From assembly GCA_964020085.1 (NCBI GenBank), contig OZ026597.1, positions 16,842,915 to 16,906,914 on the forward strand: a stretch of 64,000 nucleotides of DNA, in the 5' to 3' direction. Shown piece after piece: positions 24,716 to 63,233 of the stretch. How positions within the stretch are numbered: the stretch's first letter is position 1; each line of letters begins with the position of its first letter. The notes under the pieces are model-generated. The model was given only the letters and a program-made list of their open reading frames with translations. It was not told the DNA's origin and searched no databases. A program made the position numbers and the translations under genes. This stretch comes from Micromussa lordhowensis (taxonomy: Eukaryota > Cnidaria > Anthozoa > Scleractinia > Lobophylliidae).

Positions 24716-24852
24716 TAATTAATTTAACTTAATAAATAAATTAATTAATAACTTAATTAATTAATAATAACTTAATAAATAAATTAATTAATCAATAAAT
24801 AAATTAATAGCTTAATTAATTAATTAATTAATTAACAACTCAGTTAATTAAT
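24716..24852. repeat. AT-rich low-complexity TTAAT array (copy B 33883-34019)
   Basis: About 135 bases composed almost only of TTAATTAA/AATAAATT units, between repeats in the region downstream of GALT exon 14. Confidence 0.85.
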
Positions 24853-25670
24853 AACTTAATAAGAAATAGTTTTATAAAAAAGAAAATAAAATTATTAACA
24901 TATTCCAGTGCCGTAGCTAGTAACAGGCCAACCGAGGCACTTGCCTCGACCATTTCTTTGGCTTTTGTTGTTTATAGTACCTAAAACCTAGGAAGAGAAC
25001 TCAACCATGGACTGATTGCCTCAGTCATAAGTTATTCCTAGACATTGCCTCAGTCAAAATTTTTTTCTGGCTATGGCCCTGTATTCAGCTGACTTGGGTT
25101 AGAAATTTGACAACAATGCTCTGCAGCTGGTCATGCACTGAACATGGAACTTGATGTGACTATCTCCACTAGACATCAATCATTGGGAAAATTCTGAAGA
25201 AAAACAGTCTAATCCAACATGTTCGTCTGTCTGGCCTTCCAACAAATTTTGGAAAATCTTCGGAAAGTAGTCAGAAATCTTCGGAAAATCGCCACAAACC
25301 TTGTGTATTGTGAACAGTTTGTCTAATAAAAAGAAAATTACATGTTCGCTTGGAGATACGAAATTTGTCTAATTGTGTTGAAAAATATTTTGCTCATTCC
25401 TTGTGCTCACTTGTGAAATATTTTTTACACTCAAAAATAAATTTGCATCACCACACAGCCATGTAATATCCTGTATATATTATTACTGGAATCCATCAAC
25501 ATTACCCTCCATGTTGAAACATCTATTTCTGCCAGTTTATGTTATATCATCAAATTTATTTTTGTAAAAACAAGCTAGTTTGAGCAACTATTGTGTTAAC
25601 AGTTTGATCATGATCCCATCTTGTGAACTGAAAGCCATTTTAACAGACTTTAAATTAAGTTGCCCCAGTG

Positions 25671-25957
25671 TTAAGGTGGCTCAAAACAGTTTCAAGCACT
25701 TAGATTTTGATGGGTCATTATAGCCACTCTTTATCACTTGATGCTACAATAAAAAAAATTACCTGCCATTTTTGAATTATAAGCCCCTTGAGGGTATTTT
25801 TAGCAGGTCACACTGTTGCTATGGTAACCTATTGTGTCATGAAGATGACAACAACATGTTCACCAATGATTGAGCAGTTTTTTGATACCATGATTGTAGC
25901 ATCAAGTGATAAAAAGTGGTTATAATGAGTGCTGGAAACTGTTTTGAGCCACCTTAA
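25671..25957. mobile_element. TTAA-flanked piggyBac-type MITE (copy B 34838-35124)
   Basis: Ends TTAAGGTGGCTCAAAACAG and CTGTTTTGAGCCACCTTAA are almost perfect inverted repeats bounded by TTAA, the piggyBac target. The inner arms also pair (TATCACTTGATGCTACAAT). The right end stops 10 bp short of GALT exon 14 (25967-26008), so the start of that intron is nearly all transposon. Confidence 0.75.
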
Positions 25958-26660
25958 ATTGTTTACCTTGTAGTGAATTTCTGAGAGATTTCTAAGTTTT
26001 TCTGCTGCCTGTAAAATCAAATGAAATGCACTCAAATTAAACAATTTCTAATTTTGAAATTTACCTAACCATGGCATATAAAATCATAAGTAAAACTCTC
26101 AGTGACAGAGACCTCTTGCTGTCTACATTCACATGTCTGATCACAATGTTATACTTTGTTTCGTAGATGTTTCTTTAGTCTAGACTGCTTGTGGTCAGCC
26201 TTGTTCATTAGGGTCCAACAAGCCTGGGGTTTATCCTTATGCATAAATGCAAAAAAGACAGCATGGACAAGATAAGTTTGTGCTCCCTTGTCCTGACAAA
26301 TCCTTCTTGTCCTAAACCCTTGTTATGCACTCCCTTCCTGATTTTTAAGAGAAAACAGCCTGCAAGCAGTGTATCTAAATTCCACCACACCAATCTGATA
26401 GTAATGTCAAAAGTCAGTCAGCTGTTTTAGAGTGTAATTTCGGGTAACCAAGAAATTTTACCCAATAAACACCTTAGGATGATTAATGTACCTGTTCTGC
26501 TGTTAAGTCTCTTTGGCATTGAGCTAACATTTCATAACCAACCATGAATTTCTTCACCTGAAAAATAATAACAACTTAAGATAACTACCAGTATGTGTGT
26601 TAGCTTCTCTTACTAGGGAAGAGCTAAGCCCAAAATATTTGAGACTTCAAAGAGTTTTTG

Positions 26661-26788
26661 TTAAGGATTTGCACTTAGGAGTTATATTTGAAAATTCTCT
26701 CAAAATTGCATGAGCCTTTAGGCAAGTGTAATTTGAAAGAATTTTCAAATATAAGTATATTTTCAAATATAGTAGTATAAATCCTTAA
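26661..26788. mobile_element. 128-bp MITE, TTAAGGATTT family (copy B 35828-35955)
   Basis: Ends TTAAGGATTTGCACTT and AGTATAAATCCTTAA are inverted, with internal TATTTGAAAATTCTC / GAATTTTCAAATATA pairing, related to the element at 23565-24421. Confidence 0.65.
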
Positions 26789-27234
26789 TAATTATTGCTT
26801 GAGCTTTCATACGATTACTCATTATATGACTGCATTCATTTGCACTGCAATGCAAATTAAAAATTAATGACAAATTGACCAGCTTTCAGCCAATCACTCA
26901 ATCAAATTATGAAGTAATTTTCCCAGTATAATAAGAAAAAAACTTCAATTAATACTAACAATAATTTCATCTTTATTATGTGATTTTTTGTCATAAATTT
27001 TCCTAAAAAAATGACGTGCCTGTTGGGCAAGCAATGGCCATCAATCCACTAGCCTGGCTGAAAAATCCATTAGTCCTGGGCTATTGTACACAACTTTCTT
27101 TGCATCCTAAATATTTATTTAACATTATTTTGTTATTGATCCTTTGGTGTTTTTCTATTCCATAAATCTATTATATGAGGTTTCCTTCCATTTAAATAAA
27201 TTACAATATTTAGAGAGGATGCCACATCGGCCTT

Positions 27235-27573
<339 letters not shown>

Positions 27574-27606
27574 TTAATTTGAATGAGAGCAAACACGCTG
27601 AAAGCC

Positions 27607-28150
27607 ATTAGGTATGGAGGCTGCTCTGGACTCCAGATCAAGCAGTCTAAGTGCAATCCCTGACTGGGGTCATTATGTTGTGTTTTTGGGAAAGACACTT
27701 TGCTCTCACAGAGTATCTGAGTGTACTTACATGTAAATGGGCAATAACAAATGAAATACTCAGGGCAAACCTGAAATGCTTGGGGTAAATTCAGTCAGCT
27801 TAGAGGAAAAGATTTTTGCTCCTCTTTTATATAATTTATTTTTAGATCGCTTAATATGAGCAATATAGTTTACCTTTAATTTTAGATCTTAATCTGTTAT
27901 ACATTGTGATTTTTAATTAGGTTTTAAATAAATTCTTAATTAGGTTATTAATTATGACAGGTTTTTTAAATTGTAACAATGTTTGTAGAGGGCCACAAGT
28001 TCATTAGTTTTTTAACTATTAAGTGTCACCCTCTTTAAATAAAGATTGATTGATTGACTAGCAGCCCATCCAGGGTGTTTGAATACTCCAAGCAACTTGA
28101 TGCAATAGAAACTAGAGACTCATGTCAGCCTGCTGCCAGTCTGATAGAGC
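27607..28150 (+). repeat. SINE split by a LINE 3' tail (copy B 36774-37317)
   Basis: SINE body with TTATGTTGTGTTTTTGGGAAAG at 27674-27695 resumes at about 28062 with AGCAGCCCATCC, parts that are contiguous in related copies. The 27790-28061 insert is AT-rich and ends in AATAAAGATTGATTGATTGAC, the kind of ATTG-repeat tail seen at LINE 3' ends. So a LINE 3' end inserted into an older SINE. Confidence 0.55.
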
Positions 28151-29695
28151 AAGAGGCTTGAACAAAGAGTTTACAGGCTACATTTTAAAGAGTAACCTGT
28201 TGGTCTCACCTACAGTCTGTATCCTGTTTACCTGTAGGAGCTCCTGTAATGGAAATATTAATCCACCTTGAGCATGAAAATAATATAAATCTGCCATTCA
28301 AAAATGGTCACAAAGTTTTAAGACATCAATTTTTTGAAGTTCAGACTCTTATTGAATAGGCTCATTGTACTGTAGAATGAGCAACAAATTAAAGTAACTA
28401 GTGTTGAGAGTGTCAAGGTTTCAAGTGTCATGAACAACAATTATTTCCATCTTCCTCCAGACAATGTTGGTTTATTTAGATTTTAAAACTGCACAGACCA
28501 TAGCACCTGAAAAATTGAATTAGCTGAGGAGGGGAAGATCAGGGAATCACTAGATGTTTGATTTTCTAAAAAAAGATCCTGTACCATTTGTTGCTAAATG
28601 GTACATTCACTTTAAAAAATGAAACTTACTGGCATGCCTTCAAAATATATTTTTGGTTATATAATTTATTTATTTTTTCCTAATCAACTGTTTTAAAGTT
28701 CAAAAGGGGATTCAAATGGTAATAGCCCAATTCCGATATGTTTTGCCGCTAGAGACTGGTAGTGAATTGGATCGCGAAATGCTGTGTTGTGATATTGGGA
28801 CACTTTACATTTTTTTAGGGTTCCTCACTTCACCCAAGAGAAGACTCATCTGGTGAACAATGGGTTACCCTGCAGTCTGTATTAGACCACGGTACATATA
28901 TAATTTGTGTAGTACCCCAAGAGTGGAGTCCTAAATGTAGCAGTGCTCCTGCAGGAAACAGGATTTAACTCTGACTGGTGGTATGGGTCAACGATGTTAG
29001 TGCAAACATATCTTTACTGTGGAGTTAAGGGTTGAAATTACATTAGTCATTTAACAAGTCTGGCAAATGGTTGGAAATACCACCCAAATTTGCCACTGAC
29101 TATAGAAATTAGAAGAAACCTGGGGCAAGTTACATCTTGTAGTCCCTTGTGGTATAGTTACAGTGTTTGAAGTTTGAATCTTATTTACTATACTCTAATC
29201 ACCCTGAAACGGTAACAAAATATTTGTAACTAATCTCAATAAACACAAACACAGCATCAGGTATGTGCATCTCATGTATTGATGCAAGATACAGCAAGCA
29301 CTTACATTATTCATTGAGAATGGTGTCACGATGACACCGAAACGTCGGCTTTTAACGTTAATATTCGCTTGTTTGTGCTTTAAGAAAGCTTTATTCATAA
29401 AGAAAATACAGCCTTGAATAAACAATAAAGCAAAATTGAAGGAGATGCCTTTGAGTAGCTCTTGCATAACTTACAAAATCTTAAATAGCCTAGTGGCCCC
29501 TAGGGATTCATCATACCTGCAAGTACGCCTAAAGTACTTCTACAGTTAACACGAACCAAACATAATGAACATACTCCAGTGTCATTAGCAAAACATTACA
29601 AAATATATTTATCATCCTCTGCAGGCGATTAAATATTTATTAATGGTCGACCTGACTGTCCTAAAAACTACAGGTCATTTAGCATATGTGGTTCA

Positions 29696-29797
<102 letters not shown>

Positions 29798-30041
29798 TCA
29801 GGGTCAGTGTATAGCACTGCAAAGCAATGTTGATAGTCAGTAACAAGAAATTCTAGAGGATATTATTACTGGCTGTAGTGGTATAACCTATCTGTATCTG
29901 CTTGAGGTTGTTCATGAAGCATGATGATTTGTGACCCTCTCTCCCCTACCGCTTATGTCCTTCATCAATGCTATTTTAAGTCTAGCTTCTCCACCAATTT
30001 TTGAACAGGGGAAGGGGGAAGGAGTACATTTTTGTCTTCAT

Positions 30042-55682
<25,641 letters not shown>

Positions 55683-55719
55683 CGTTGTTTACGATCTGCC
55701 AGTCCCAGTCACGTTGGAT

Positions 55720-55727
55720 TCACGTGA
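55720..55727. promoter_or_regulatory. palindromic E-box TCACGTGA upstream of GALT
   Basis: Perfect 8-base palindrome 38 bp before the GALT start codon, matching the extended E-box bound by USF and MiT/TFE-type bHLH-ZIP factors. Function is inferred from position and sequence only. Confidence 0.4.
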
Positions 55728-55864
55728 GGCGCGGAAGCCTCGTTTTGACGATACAGAAACCTTGCAATTTGACATTGTAGCATAGATCTAAAACCATCTA
55801 AAACACATACCAAGTAAGCTTTGTATAATAAAGTCCGACCGAAAAAACGTTTTACTGAGTAGCG

Positions 55865-56410
55865 ATACCAGCTTTATTATTATTTATTTTATTATTTTGT
55901 TTATTTGCCATATATTCAATATTTTACAGGACTTAATATGATAAACAGAAAAGAAAATTGAAATGGCGAGGAGACCTGAAGGAAACCACGGGGCTTATAC
56001 TAGGTCAGGTCTCCTCACTTAAGAGAAAACAGGTCTTGATATAAATAATTACAATATGGACTTACGACAGCTAACTTAAACCTTAAGATACACACACGAA
56101 CACACACACATATACTTAACAAATAATCTAATTTTAGCCATACAAAAAACGCTAATACATACTAAGCAAAGATTCTTTAAGCTTTCGTTTAAAAGATGCA
56201 GATGAGGACGAACCAGTTATGACAGAATTCAAAGAATTGTAAAACTTTGGACCTTGGAAATTAATTGAAAACAGTCTGGTGTTTGTTCTACACAGAGGCA
56301 GGCGAAAAGAATGGGCATTCCTAGTATTATTTTTGTTTCAAGCACTTAAACGGGGAAACCCTGGTGATGAGGTACATTTTTGCAGTACAGCTCTGTGTAC
56401 TCTACTTTGG
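55865..56410 (-). mobile_element. LINE 3'-end fragment in the GALT/RPRD2 divergent region
   Basis: The minus strand encodes the end of a non-LTR reverse transcriptase (RNAHSFRLPLCRTNTRLFSI, FQGPKFYNSL, SFKRKLKESLLSMY, stop near 56160), then a 3' UTR finishing in an A/T-rich tail with AATAAT repeats at about 55865. A TGA already interrupts the frame near 56340. CR1/L2-like by the FQGPKFYNSLNS-type motif. It occupies about two thirds of the spacer between the two start codons. Confidence 0.65.
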
Positions 56411-56452
56411 AAAGTCCCTTCGGGAGTAACTTTGTCAGTGGATTTCGTTTGG

Positions 56453-56461
56453 GCGCATGCG
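56453..56461. promoter_or_regulatory. NRF1-like site before RPRD2
   Basis: GCGCATGCG, about 28-36 bp upstream of the RPRD2-like start codon, resembles the NRF1 core (GCGCATGCGC). The start codon itself sits in AACATGGCG, a YY1-like and good Kozak context. Function inferred. Confidence 0.35.
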
Positions 56462-56488
56462 AAAGAGGCGAGCATTTTGAGCAGCAAC

Positions 56489-59400
56489 ATGGCGCTCCTC
56501 AATCGGAAAGCGTTTGAACGCAAGCTGCAAAACATGTCGTCCGCACAAGACAGTGTGCAAACAGTTTCGCTGTGGATGATTCATCACAAAAAGCATGCTG
56601 AAGATATGGTGATTGTGTGGTTAGATCAGCTTAAGAAAGGTAGAGCTTAACTCCGATGTTTACTTCGATCGAGCTAACGATTTCAATTTTGTCGATCGGG
56701 TGTTGGGTTTTAAGACTGATGAAATTTCGGATTCTCCGGCCAGCTGCCCTTTGGATCGACTGTGAAACATTTTTTGTCTTTTCAGCTTCGAAGGCCGATC
56801 GACGGTTGGTTCTGTTTTACTTGGCCAATGATGTTCTTCAGAATAGCCGTAAAAAAGGGAAGGAATTCAGCAATGCTTTTACCAAAATTCTACGAGAGGC
56901 TATGCAGCTTCTAAGGTTCGTGTTCATCGTTTGTTGGCCTGACCAGTTCACGTGCCTTGAAAGATCAACCGGTATCTCAAGTCTGTTCTTAATTTTACTT
57001 TCAGCGAGAAAACCATCAAAGGAAATGTAGAAAGAGTCATTAAGATTTGGGAAGAGAGGAAGTTATTTGAAAAAGGTTACCTGGAGGCGCTCCGCAGTAA
57101 ACTTGGTATGGTGATTTGTTGGATTCAATTTCTTGTTAGTTAGCATTACCTTCATTAGCAGCTTTTCTTATGCATATCAGTGTCAACAGAGCATAATAAC
57201 TAGATACTATTATCAACCTCAGAAAGAGCCATTGACCTTCTCGCCACACACTGGGCTTGAAATTGTCTTCAGTATACCTGAAAATTGTGATAATAAACCC
57301 CATGAAAGATGGTCCTATCAATCTCAAATCTCAGACAGAGAAATTGTAGCAAAACTTTTCCTGTTCCTTCCTAAAAATAAATGCTTCATTAAGATTAAAA
57401 TTGGCTCTCTATAATCTATAAATATTATATAAAAAGCATGTCCACTTAAAACTGTAACATACCAAACATGACCCTTAATATCAACCTACACACACTCCAG
57501 GGAAAACATTGAGGTTTTCCAATAGTTTTTGATGTCCACATGACCACAAAAAAGCACAAGTGACAGTGAGTTTTCACTTGTTTCCTTTGGTGAAAATCCA
57601 TAAAATTTAGCAGACTTTTATGACTACTTTACTCTACTTGAGCGCTACCAGAAGATGTTACATTTAAATTGTTTTAGTGGTGTCAATATGTGAATAAGAA
57701 GTTAGGCTGATGAGCATGACCTCTTTAGATCATCAACACATGATCCAGTGATAGCGTTAGAAGGCTTTTTGAGCTCAAACCACAGCATAGTTCCAAGACC
57801 GCCAATCTAATTTTTGAGGACAAAGTTGCCAAAAAAACTTGTTTTGAAGTAGTTCACTGCTTAAACAGTATTGTGGCTTCAAAGAGAAACTTGCCAAGAT
57901 AACTACCAGTACATGTACTGGTATTTAAATAGTTTAACACAGTATTGAAACTTGTTTGGTCACACAATCAAAGAACAAATCATTATTATGGACACTTGTT
58001 AGGGAAACCTGTTTGATTGTAATTATATGTCATTCATGTGTTCTTGGAGACTTATACATGTATGGTTTTTCTTATGTTATAGCCTCAGGTGATATCTCAG
58101 CTGTTATAAGCAAGAAACCAAAAGAAAAGCCTGTTGAAAAAGAGAAAGAGAAAGAAAAAGAAAAGGAGAAGGAAGTAAAACCAGCCAAGCAAAAGAGGTT
58201 ACCTCCTGCAGACTTTAAGGTATTTTGAGATGATATGTGATAATAAATATCATTGATTTAGAAGGGATGTTTAAATTGAATATGGAAGTAACAGATGGGT
58301 CATAGATAAGTAACAGCTGAGTGTTAGTTTTCCAGTTGTTAGAGATCAGGTTAACTGAAAACTGAAGTGAACAAAAGGTAATTCATAATTCCCCAGTTAG
58401 AATTGTTCAGCATGCCATTTCACAATTTTTCAAGTTAAATTTTAACAAACTGTACCCAATACATGTGCCCAAGATTGTAGAAATTACATAAATTATATAA
58501 TATATCAAGGACTTTCCAAGAGACGATTGCAAGGAATATTTCGGAAGAAAAGTCAACAACCTGCCAGAGGTTAATTTTTCATGCCAAAAATTGTCTTTGC
58601 ACGTAATCCCTCCTTCTCCCCCAAAGTAATAACCTAGCTTGAGCCAGCGATCCAATCGAAAAACCAGTACCTGGTCAGCAGTCAACTTCAAAAAACATGC
58701 AGCCTGGATGAGCTCTTAACCCGAGCCCATGATATGCTCACATGATACTGGTCACTGAATGCCTTGTTTTGATAGCTGTCAGTAATTCATAAAATGGATG
58801 TCCCATATCAAAGATGTACCTATGGTAATGCTGCTACTGTGGGTAAAATTCCAAAGTATTCTGTACTGTTTGTTTCTCAAGTCTTTTGCTCCGATGAAGG
58901 GCTAACGCTCGAAACGTCAGCTTCCGAATTTCTTTACGGTGGCCAATTCACATTATCAACCCAGTTGATAAAACCAAATTATCTTTCAGAAAGATACTTT
59001 GTTTGTTTTTTTACATTCAGGACTGTAATGCTTTGGGTTTCTGTTTTCTGTGAATACCTTTTTAGCCATCAAAACTGATAGATGCACTGAAAGCTTTGAG
59101 GGATTTTGAAGGAGAGCTAACCCTTAAGGAATCTCAGCTGAATTCATTGAGGATCGATGCATCAGACTTGGAAAGTGTACGTCAGTTGAAAGGTCCGTTG
59201 AATTTTGTAGTTATATTTAATTGCATTTATACTGGTCCTTTGTTTCTTTGTTTTTCCTGGCATTGATCCAGTTGTGTGCAAGAAAATGTGTTGAGGGTGA
59301 TACACAGATCATGTAACAAGTAGCCATTGTGATTTTTTTGTATATTCCTATTGAAGATTGATGGAAGTGACAGTATATGATGCTTTTTTGGTCACCTATC

Positions 59401-62400
59401 AAAACTAGAAACAGGGCATTTTCAAAACGCACAGGTATCATTTAAAAGACTCCTTTTTTAGAACTGCTTTTGGAAATCTCCATTTTTCATCAACGTTTTC
59501 GGGCATTAGTGTAGATGATCGGGGAAAAACAAATCAAAAAGTATTTGTTTTCGAACAAAAATGCATTAGTGTGGTCAGGGCCTTAATTGATTTAGTGTTG
59601 TATATTACCACAGGACAATTAAAATGACTTTGTTGGTATCACAAATTTAAACTATTTGTTAAACAGACTTGACTTTTATAATGTATGTTTTCCCTCTGCT
59701 CTTTTCAGATCGCACTGGTGGTGGGAAATTCTGTGAAGAGTATGAATTGGCTACTGCCACGCTTGAGGAGTTTTTGGAAACATTGAGGCGCGAACAAGAA
59801 GAGAGGAAAAATGTTATCAAAGTTCTGGAAGATGGGGAGGCTTTCTGTGATGTTTCATATGGAGAAGTAAAAGTGATAGTTCATGTAAGTGTTATGTCAC
59901 ATAGCTTTTGTTCATGTCTGTCTGAAGGGAGGGCAGCCTGCTTTCTGTGAATACTGTGAATGCTTGCAGACAAGCCATACCCTGAACTTTGGAAGTTCGA
60001 ACTTTGAAGAACAGTTTCAGAAAGAATATACAGCCACAAAGCCCACTGTAAATATGCAAAAGCAACGACTAGTACTGACATTCTTATTGTTTCACCAATC
60101 TTACATCTACTAACCTGCAAACACAGACATATTGGTTTGGCAGACCTTTGGCTATCAAAGTTGACTGGCTTTGGCTATTGAAGTTGGCTATCGAAGTTGA
60201 CTGTTCTTTGCACGCTGACCATGCACTTAGAAAGAAAAGAAGTTTCTTTGTTGCAGGAAACTAATAGCATGCTGTTGTCTTTTTGTGCATTTGTAGGCTT
60301 ACAAGACCTTTGGAAATCGCCTTACTTCCTTGAAGAAAAAGGTTGACGGCAAGGTAAACAGGATTGCACAGAAGGAAGCAGAGAAAGCAAAAACTGGGCC
60401 TGTGTCAGCACCACAAGCTTCATTCCTCACATCGGGTCTGCCTGATGTCTCAGAAGGATCAGCACCATCAACTCCAACACAGGTACAACAAGCTACTTCA
60501 GATGAGGCTAAAGCTGTTGATCCAACTGTAGACAACATTGAAGTTGCTGATATGGACATTGAGGATGATTCAGACAGTGAGAAGTCAGAGACAAGTGAGG
60601 AGGCCAGTGCGGAAGATCCCAAGAGTAGCAATGATCAAACTCCCAACTCCACAGGAAGTTCTGACTCTCAACCAACACAGTCAACAACTCAGGAGCTTGA
60701 CATTACTCCAGTGATTTCTCCTGTTCCCACTGTAGCCCCCGCTCGACCTCTAACTCCAAATCTGGGGACCATAATGCCCATACAGGGCTCCATAATTCCG
60801 AATCAGCCTCAAGTTGTCGCTCCTCGTCCACAAGTTCAAATGGTAACTCATCCATTCATGGGAGTACAAGGTGTTGGTTTTCCAGCACATACACCGCAAT
60901 TCAGACCTGGAGTTCCTCCAATCCAGCCTCTCCCTGGAATGGCTCAGAATCAGTTATTACAGCCATCAGGAACTTTACCTGGTCTCGGGCAAATCACCGG
61001 CCAAGGGCAACCTTTTTCACAAATACCCGGACCAGCAGGGTTACTTCCCAGTTCAAATGCACCTCTAACAGGTGGCATGGGTACTTTACAACCATTTCCA
61101 CTTGGTAATGGTTTCGTACACAGCCAAGCGCCACTGCCAGTTGCTGTAGCTACTGTTCCAATACCTGTTCAGGTCATAACTAACTCCGCGGCAGCAAATG
61201 ACATAATGAAAGATAATGCAAGTCGTCCGCAAGGTGTCTTTGATGTTGGATCACCAGATTCGGAGGTATCTGCCCCATCTCCAGTAGGGTCCCCTGAGCT
61301 ACATTTGGCAGAAGGTGACGAGACACCAGAAACGACTCCAGCTCCCCTCGGAGATGTCAATGTAAATGACAATACTGGTTTTCAGACAAACAAGTCTTTT
61401 TTTGAAAATCCGGTGAAAAACCCAGCAACCAATCTAGCACCTGGCTTTTCCGGAACACAATCAGTGTCCAAAACTTCATCTGAATCGCCGTCATCTTCCA
61501 GCAGCACACCTTCCATTCCTGACCAAGCTGGAGGGCAAGATAGTACCTTGGTAAAAAAGGACAATGGAAAACAAGTCAGTGCTGTAGACATTTTGGCTCA
61601 GTTACTAAGTAGAGGAAGGAAAATGCAACAACCAAATGATGCTGATGCAAAAGCTGTTCCCATTACAACTCCAGTTCCTTCTTCCATTGCTGCTCCGGTA
61701 GCCCTACAACAGAACTCTGATAAGCCACAAAGCAAACCTCTTCTGTCCTTGATTGATTCATTATTCCCAAAGCTGAGTGACTCCATAAAAACTTTGAAAG
61801 AGAAGGAAAAGGTTGAAAATTCACCGCAATTCAATCCTCCAGTCGTTAACATTGCAACAAGTTTTCGTGCCCAGCCATTGCCCAGTAAAAGCCATTTCCC
61901 TCATCCTTCCAATATGGGTAGTGAGCAACCTGATTTCCAGCAGACAGGACTGAAAAGCATTTTGAAAAGGGGACCAAAATCCGATGACGAAGTTCTCGCA
62001 CTTGGGCAGACATCCCAAGCATTTGGACCAAATGATGGCGCATTTGAAAGGCATTCCATGAACCATGCTGCCGTGACCAATGTGCCACACCAGGGTCCTG
62101 TAAGGGTTGACTCGACCTCAATCTTCCCAGAGGAGAGACCTATGGTTAGGCCGGTGGAAAATGAAAGGAATGATACAGGGCCAGGACCGAGGCATAATCT
62201 GCAACAAGATAACAGGACAAATGTTGACGACGACACACCTGCGGCAACACCACCAAGCCATCTCTCCCGTCCAGGAACCCATTTCCAAAGTCCTCCCTTG
62301 AGAGGAGGTTCTCCTCGTTTCCCACAGGAGCGACCTTTTGACCGACCGTTGGACATGTCACCTCGTGGACTGCCACCATTTGGGCCTAGGTTACCTTTCC

Positions 62401-63233
62401 AAGACGCTCATGGTCCTCATTTCCTACAGTCCAGAGATAATGCAGGTCCACCGGTTGAAAGACACGAAGGTCCTCCGGACATGCATGGGCGGGTACCTCC
62501 TGAACAGCCATCTCGTGGTCATTCCCCTAGAGGTACTTTCAGAGATGGTCCCCTTCGAAGGCCTTCAGATAGTGTTCAACAGGAACATCATCATATTGAA
62601 AAAACGGCTCCCACTAATTCCCCTGACGCGCCTTTAGAAGACGTACATGCAGGGCAGCCTCGTAATGTAGAGGAGGCTTTCGTTAATGGCCCACCAGGGA
62701 TGAAAAGACCCCCAATCGAAGGAGCTCCCATTCACCGGCCGCTTCCTGGACAATCGCCTCATGAACAAGTTCCCAGAGCCGACGGCCCTCCGCCTCACCG
62801 TGCGTCGTATCCTGGAATGATGGAAGATGTACAGCGAAGAAGAGAGTTCGAGCGTTGGGAAGAACACCGACGGGAGCCTTTCTTTGATCATCGAAGAGGA
62901 CCATGGGACTTTCCTCATGATCATCCGGGCCCTCCTCCTCCTGACTGGAGAGGGCCACCAGTGTCACCTCGTGGTGACCCCAAACGAGCGGACTTTCGCG
63001 AGGACGATCCTTCCATGTGGACTTCATTTGAAAGCCCAGGAAGATCGCCTAGGACTTATGAAGGATTCAGAGAAGGCCCCCCTGAATTTGATAGATTTCA
63101 CGGTTACGGACCACCAGAAAGAAGGCGTCACTCTGTAGGAGACTTTGAAACTGAACGAATGCACTTTCCTCTGAAAAGACCTGGGCCCCCGCCGGTCCCA
63201 TTTCCGGGGCCTGCAAAGCGCCCTTATTATTAA
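56489..63233 (+). CDS. RPRD2: RPRD2-like CTD-interacting (CID) nuclear protein
   Basis: RPRD proteins bind the phosphorylated C-terminal domain of RNA polymerase II and regulate its phosphorylation. Seven coding exons: 56489-56639, 56786-56915, 57005-57105, 58083-58219, 59066-59192, 59709-59884, 60297-63233, giving about 1252 aa. The CID covers about residues 1-130 (SVQTVSLWMIHHKKH, LVLFYLANDVLQNSRKKGKE, VERVIKIWEERKLFEKGYL). A Lys/Glu run (EKEKEKEKEKEKE, about 145-158) follows, then a coiled-coil region (about 174-300). The C-terminus of nearly 950 residues lies in one 2.9-kb exon; it is Pro/Ser/Gln-rich, then Arg/Pro/Gly-rich, ending PFPGPAKRPYY. The length and long disordered tail favour RPRD2 over RPRD1, which ends after the coiled coil. 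The ATG at 56489 is the first in its frame and matches the family N-terminus; the frame is open upstream into the LINE fragment but has no ATG there. Divergent from GALT. Confidence 0.9.
57106..58082. other. RPRD2 intron 3
   Basis: About 1 kb of AT-rich intron. No repeat or gene was recognised; short open frames on both strands have no domain. Confidence 0.6.
58890..58986. repeat. half copy of the 40219-40413 palindromic element
   Basis: Contains GATGAAGGGCTAACGCTCGA, GAAACGTCAGCTTCCGAATT, TTTACGGTGGCCAATTCACA and CCAGTTGATAAAACCAAATT, matching the right arm of the GALT-intron element, without the mirror arm. In RPRD2 intron 4, ending about 80 bp before exon 5. Confidence 0.75.

Noticed and set aside
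60871..63138. Several 60-150 codon open frames on both strands
   Set aside because: Shadows of the long RPRD2 last exon, whose reading frame is continuous and joins correctly to exon 6.
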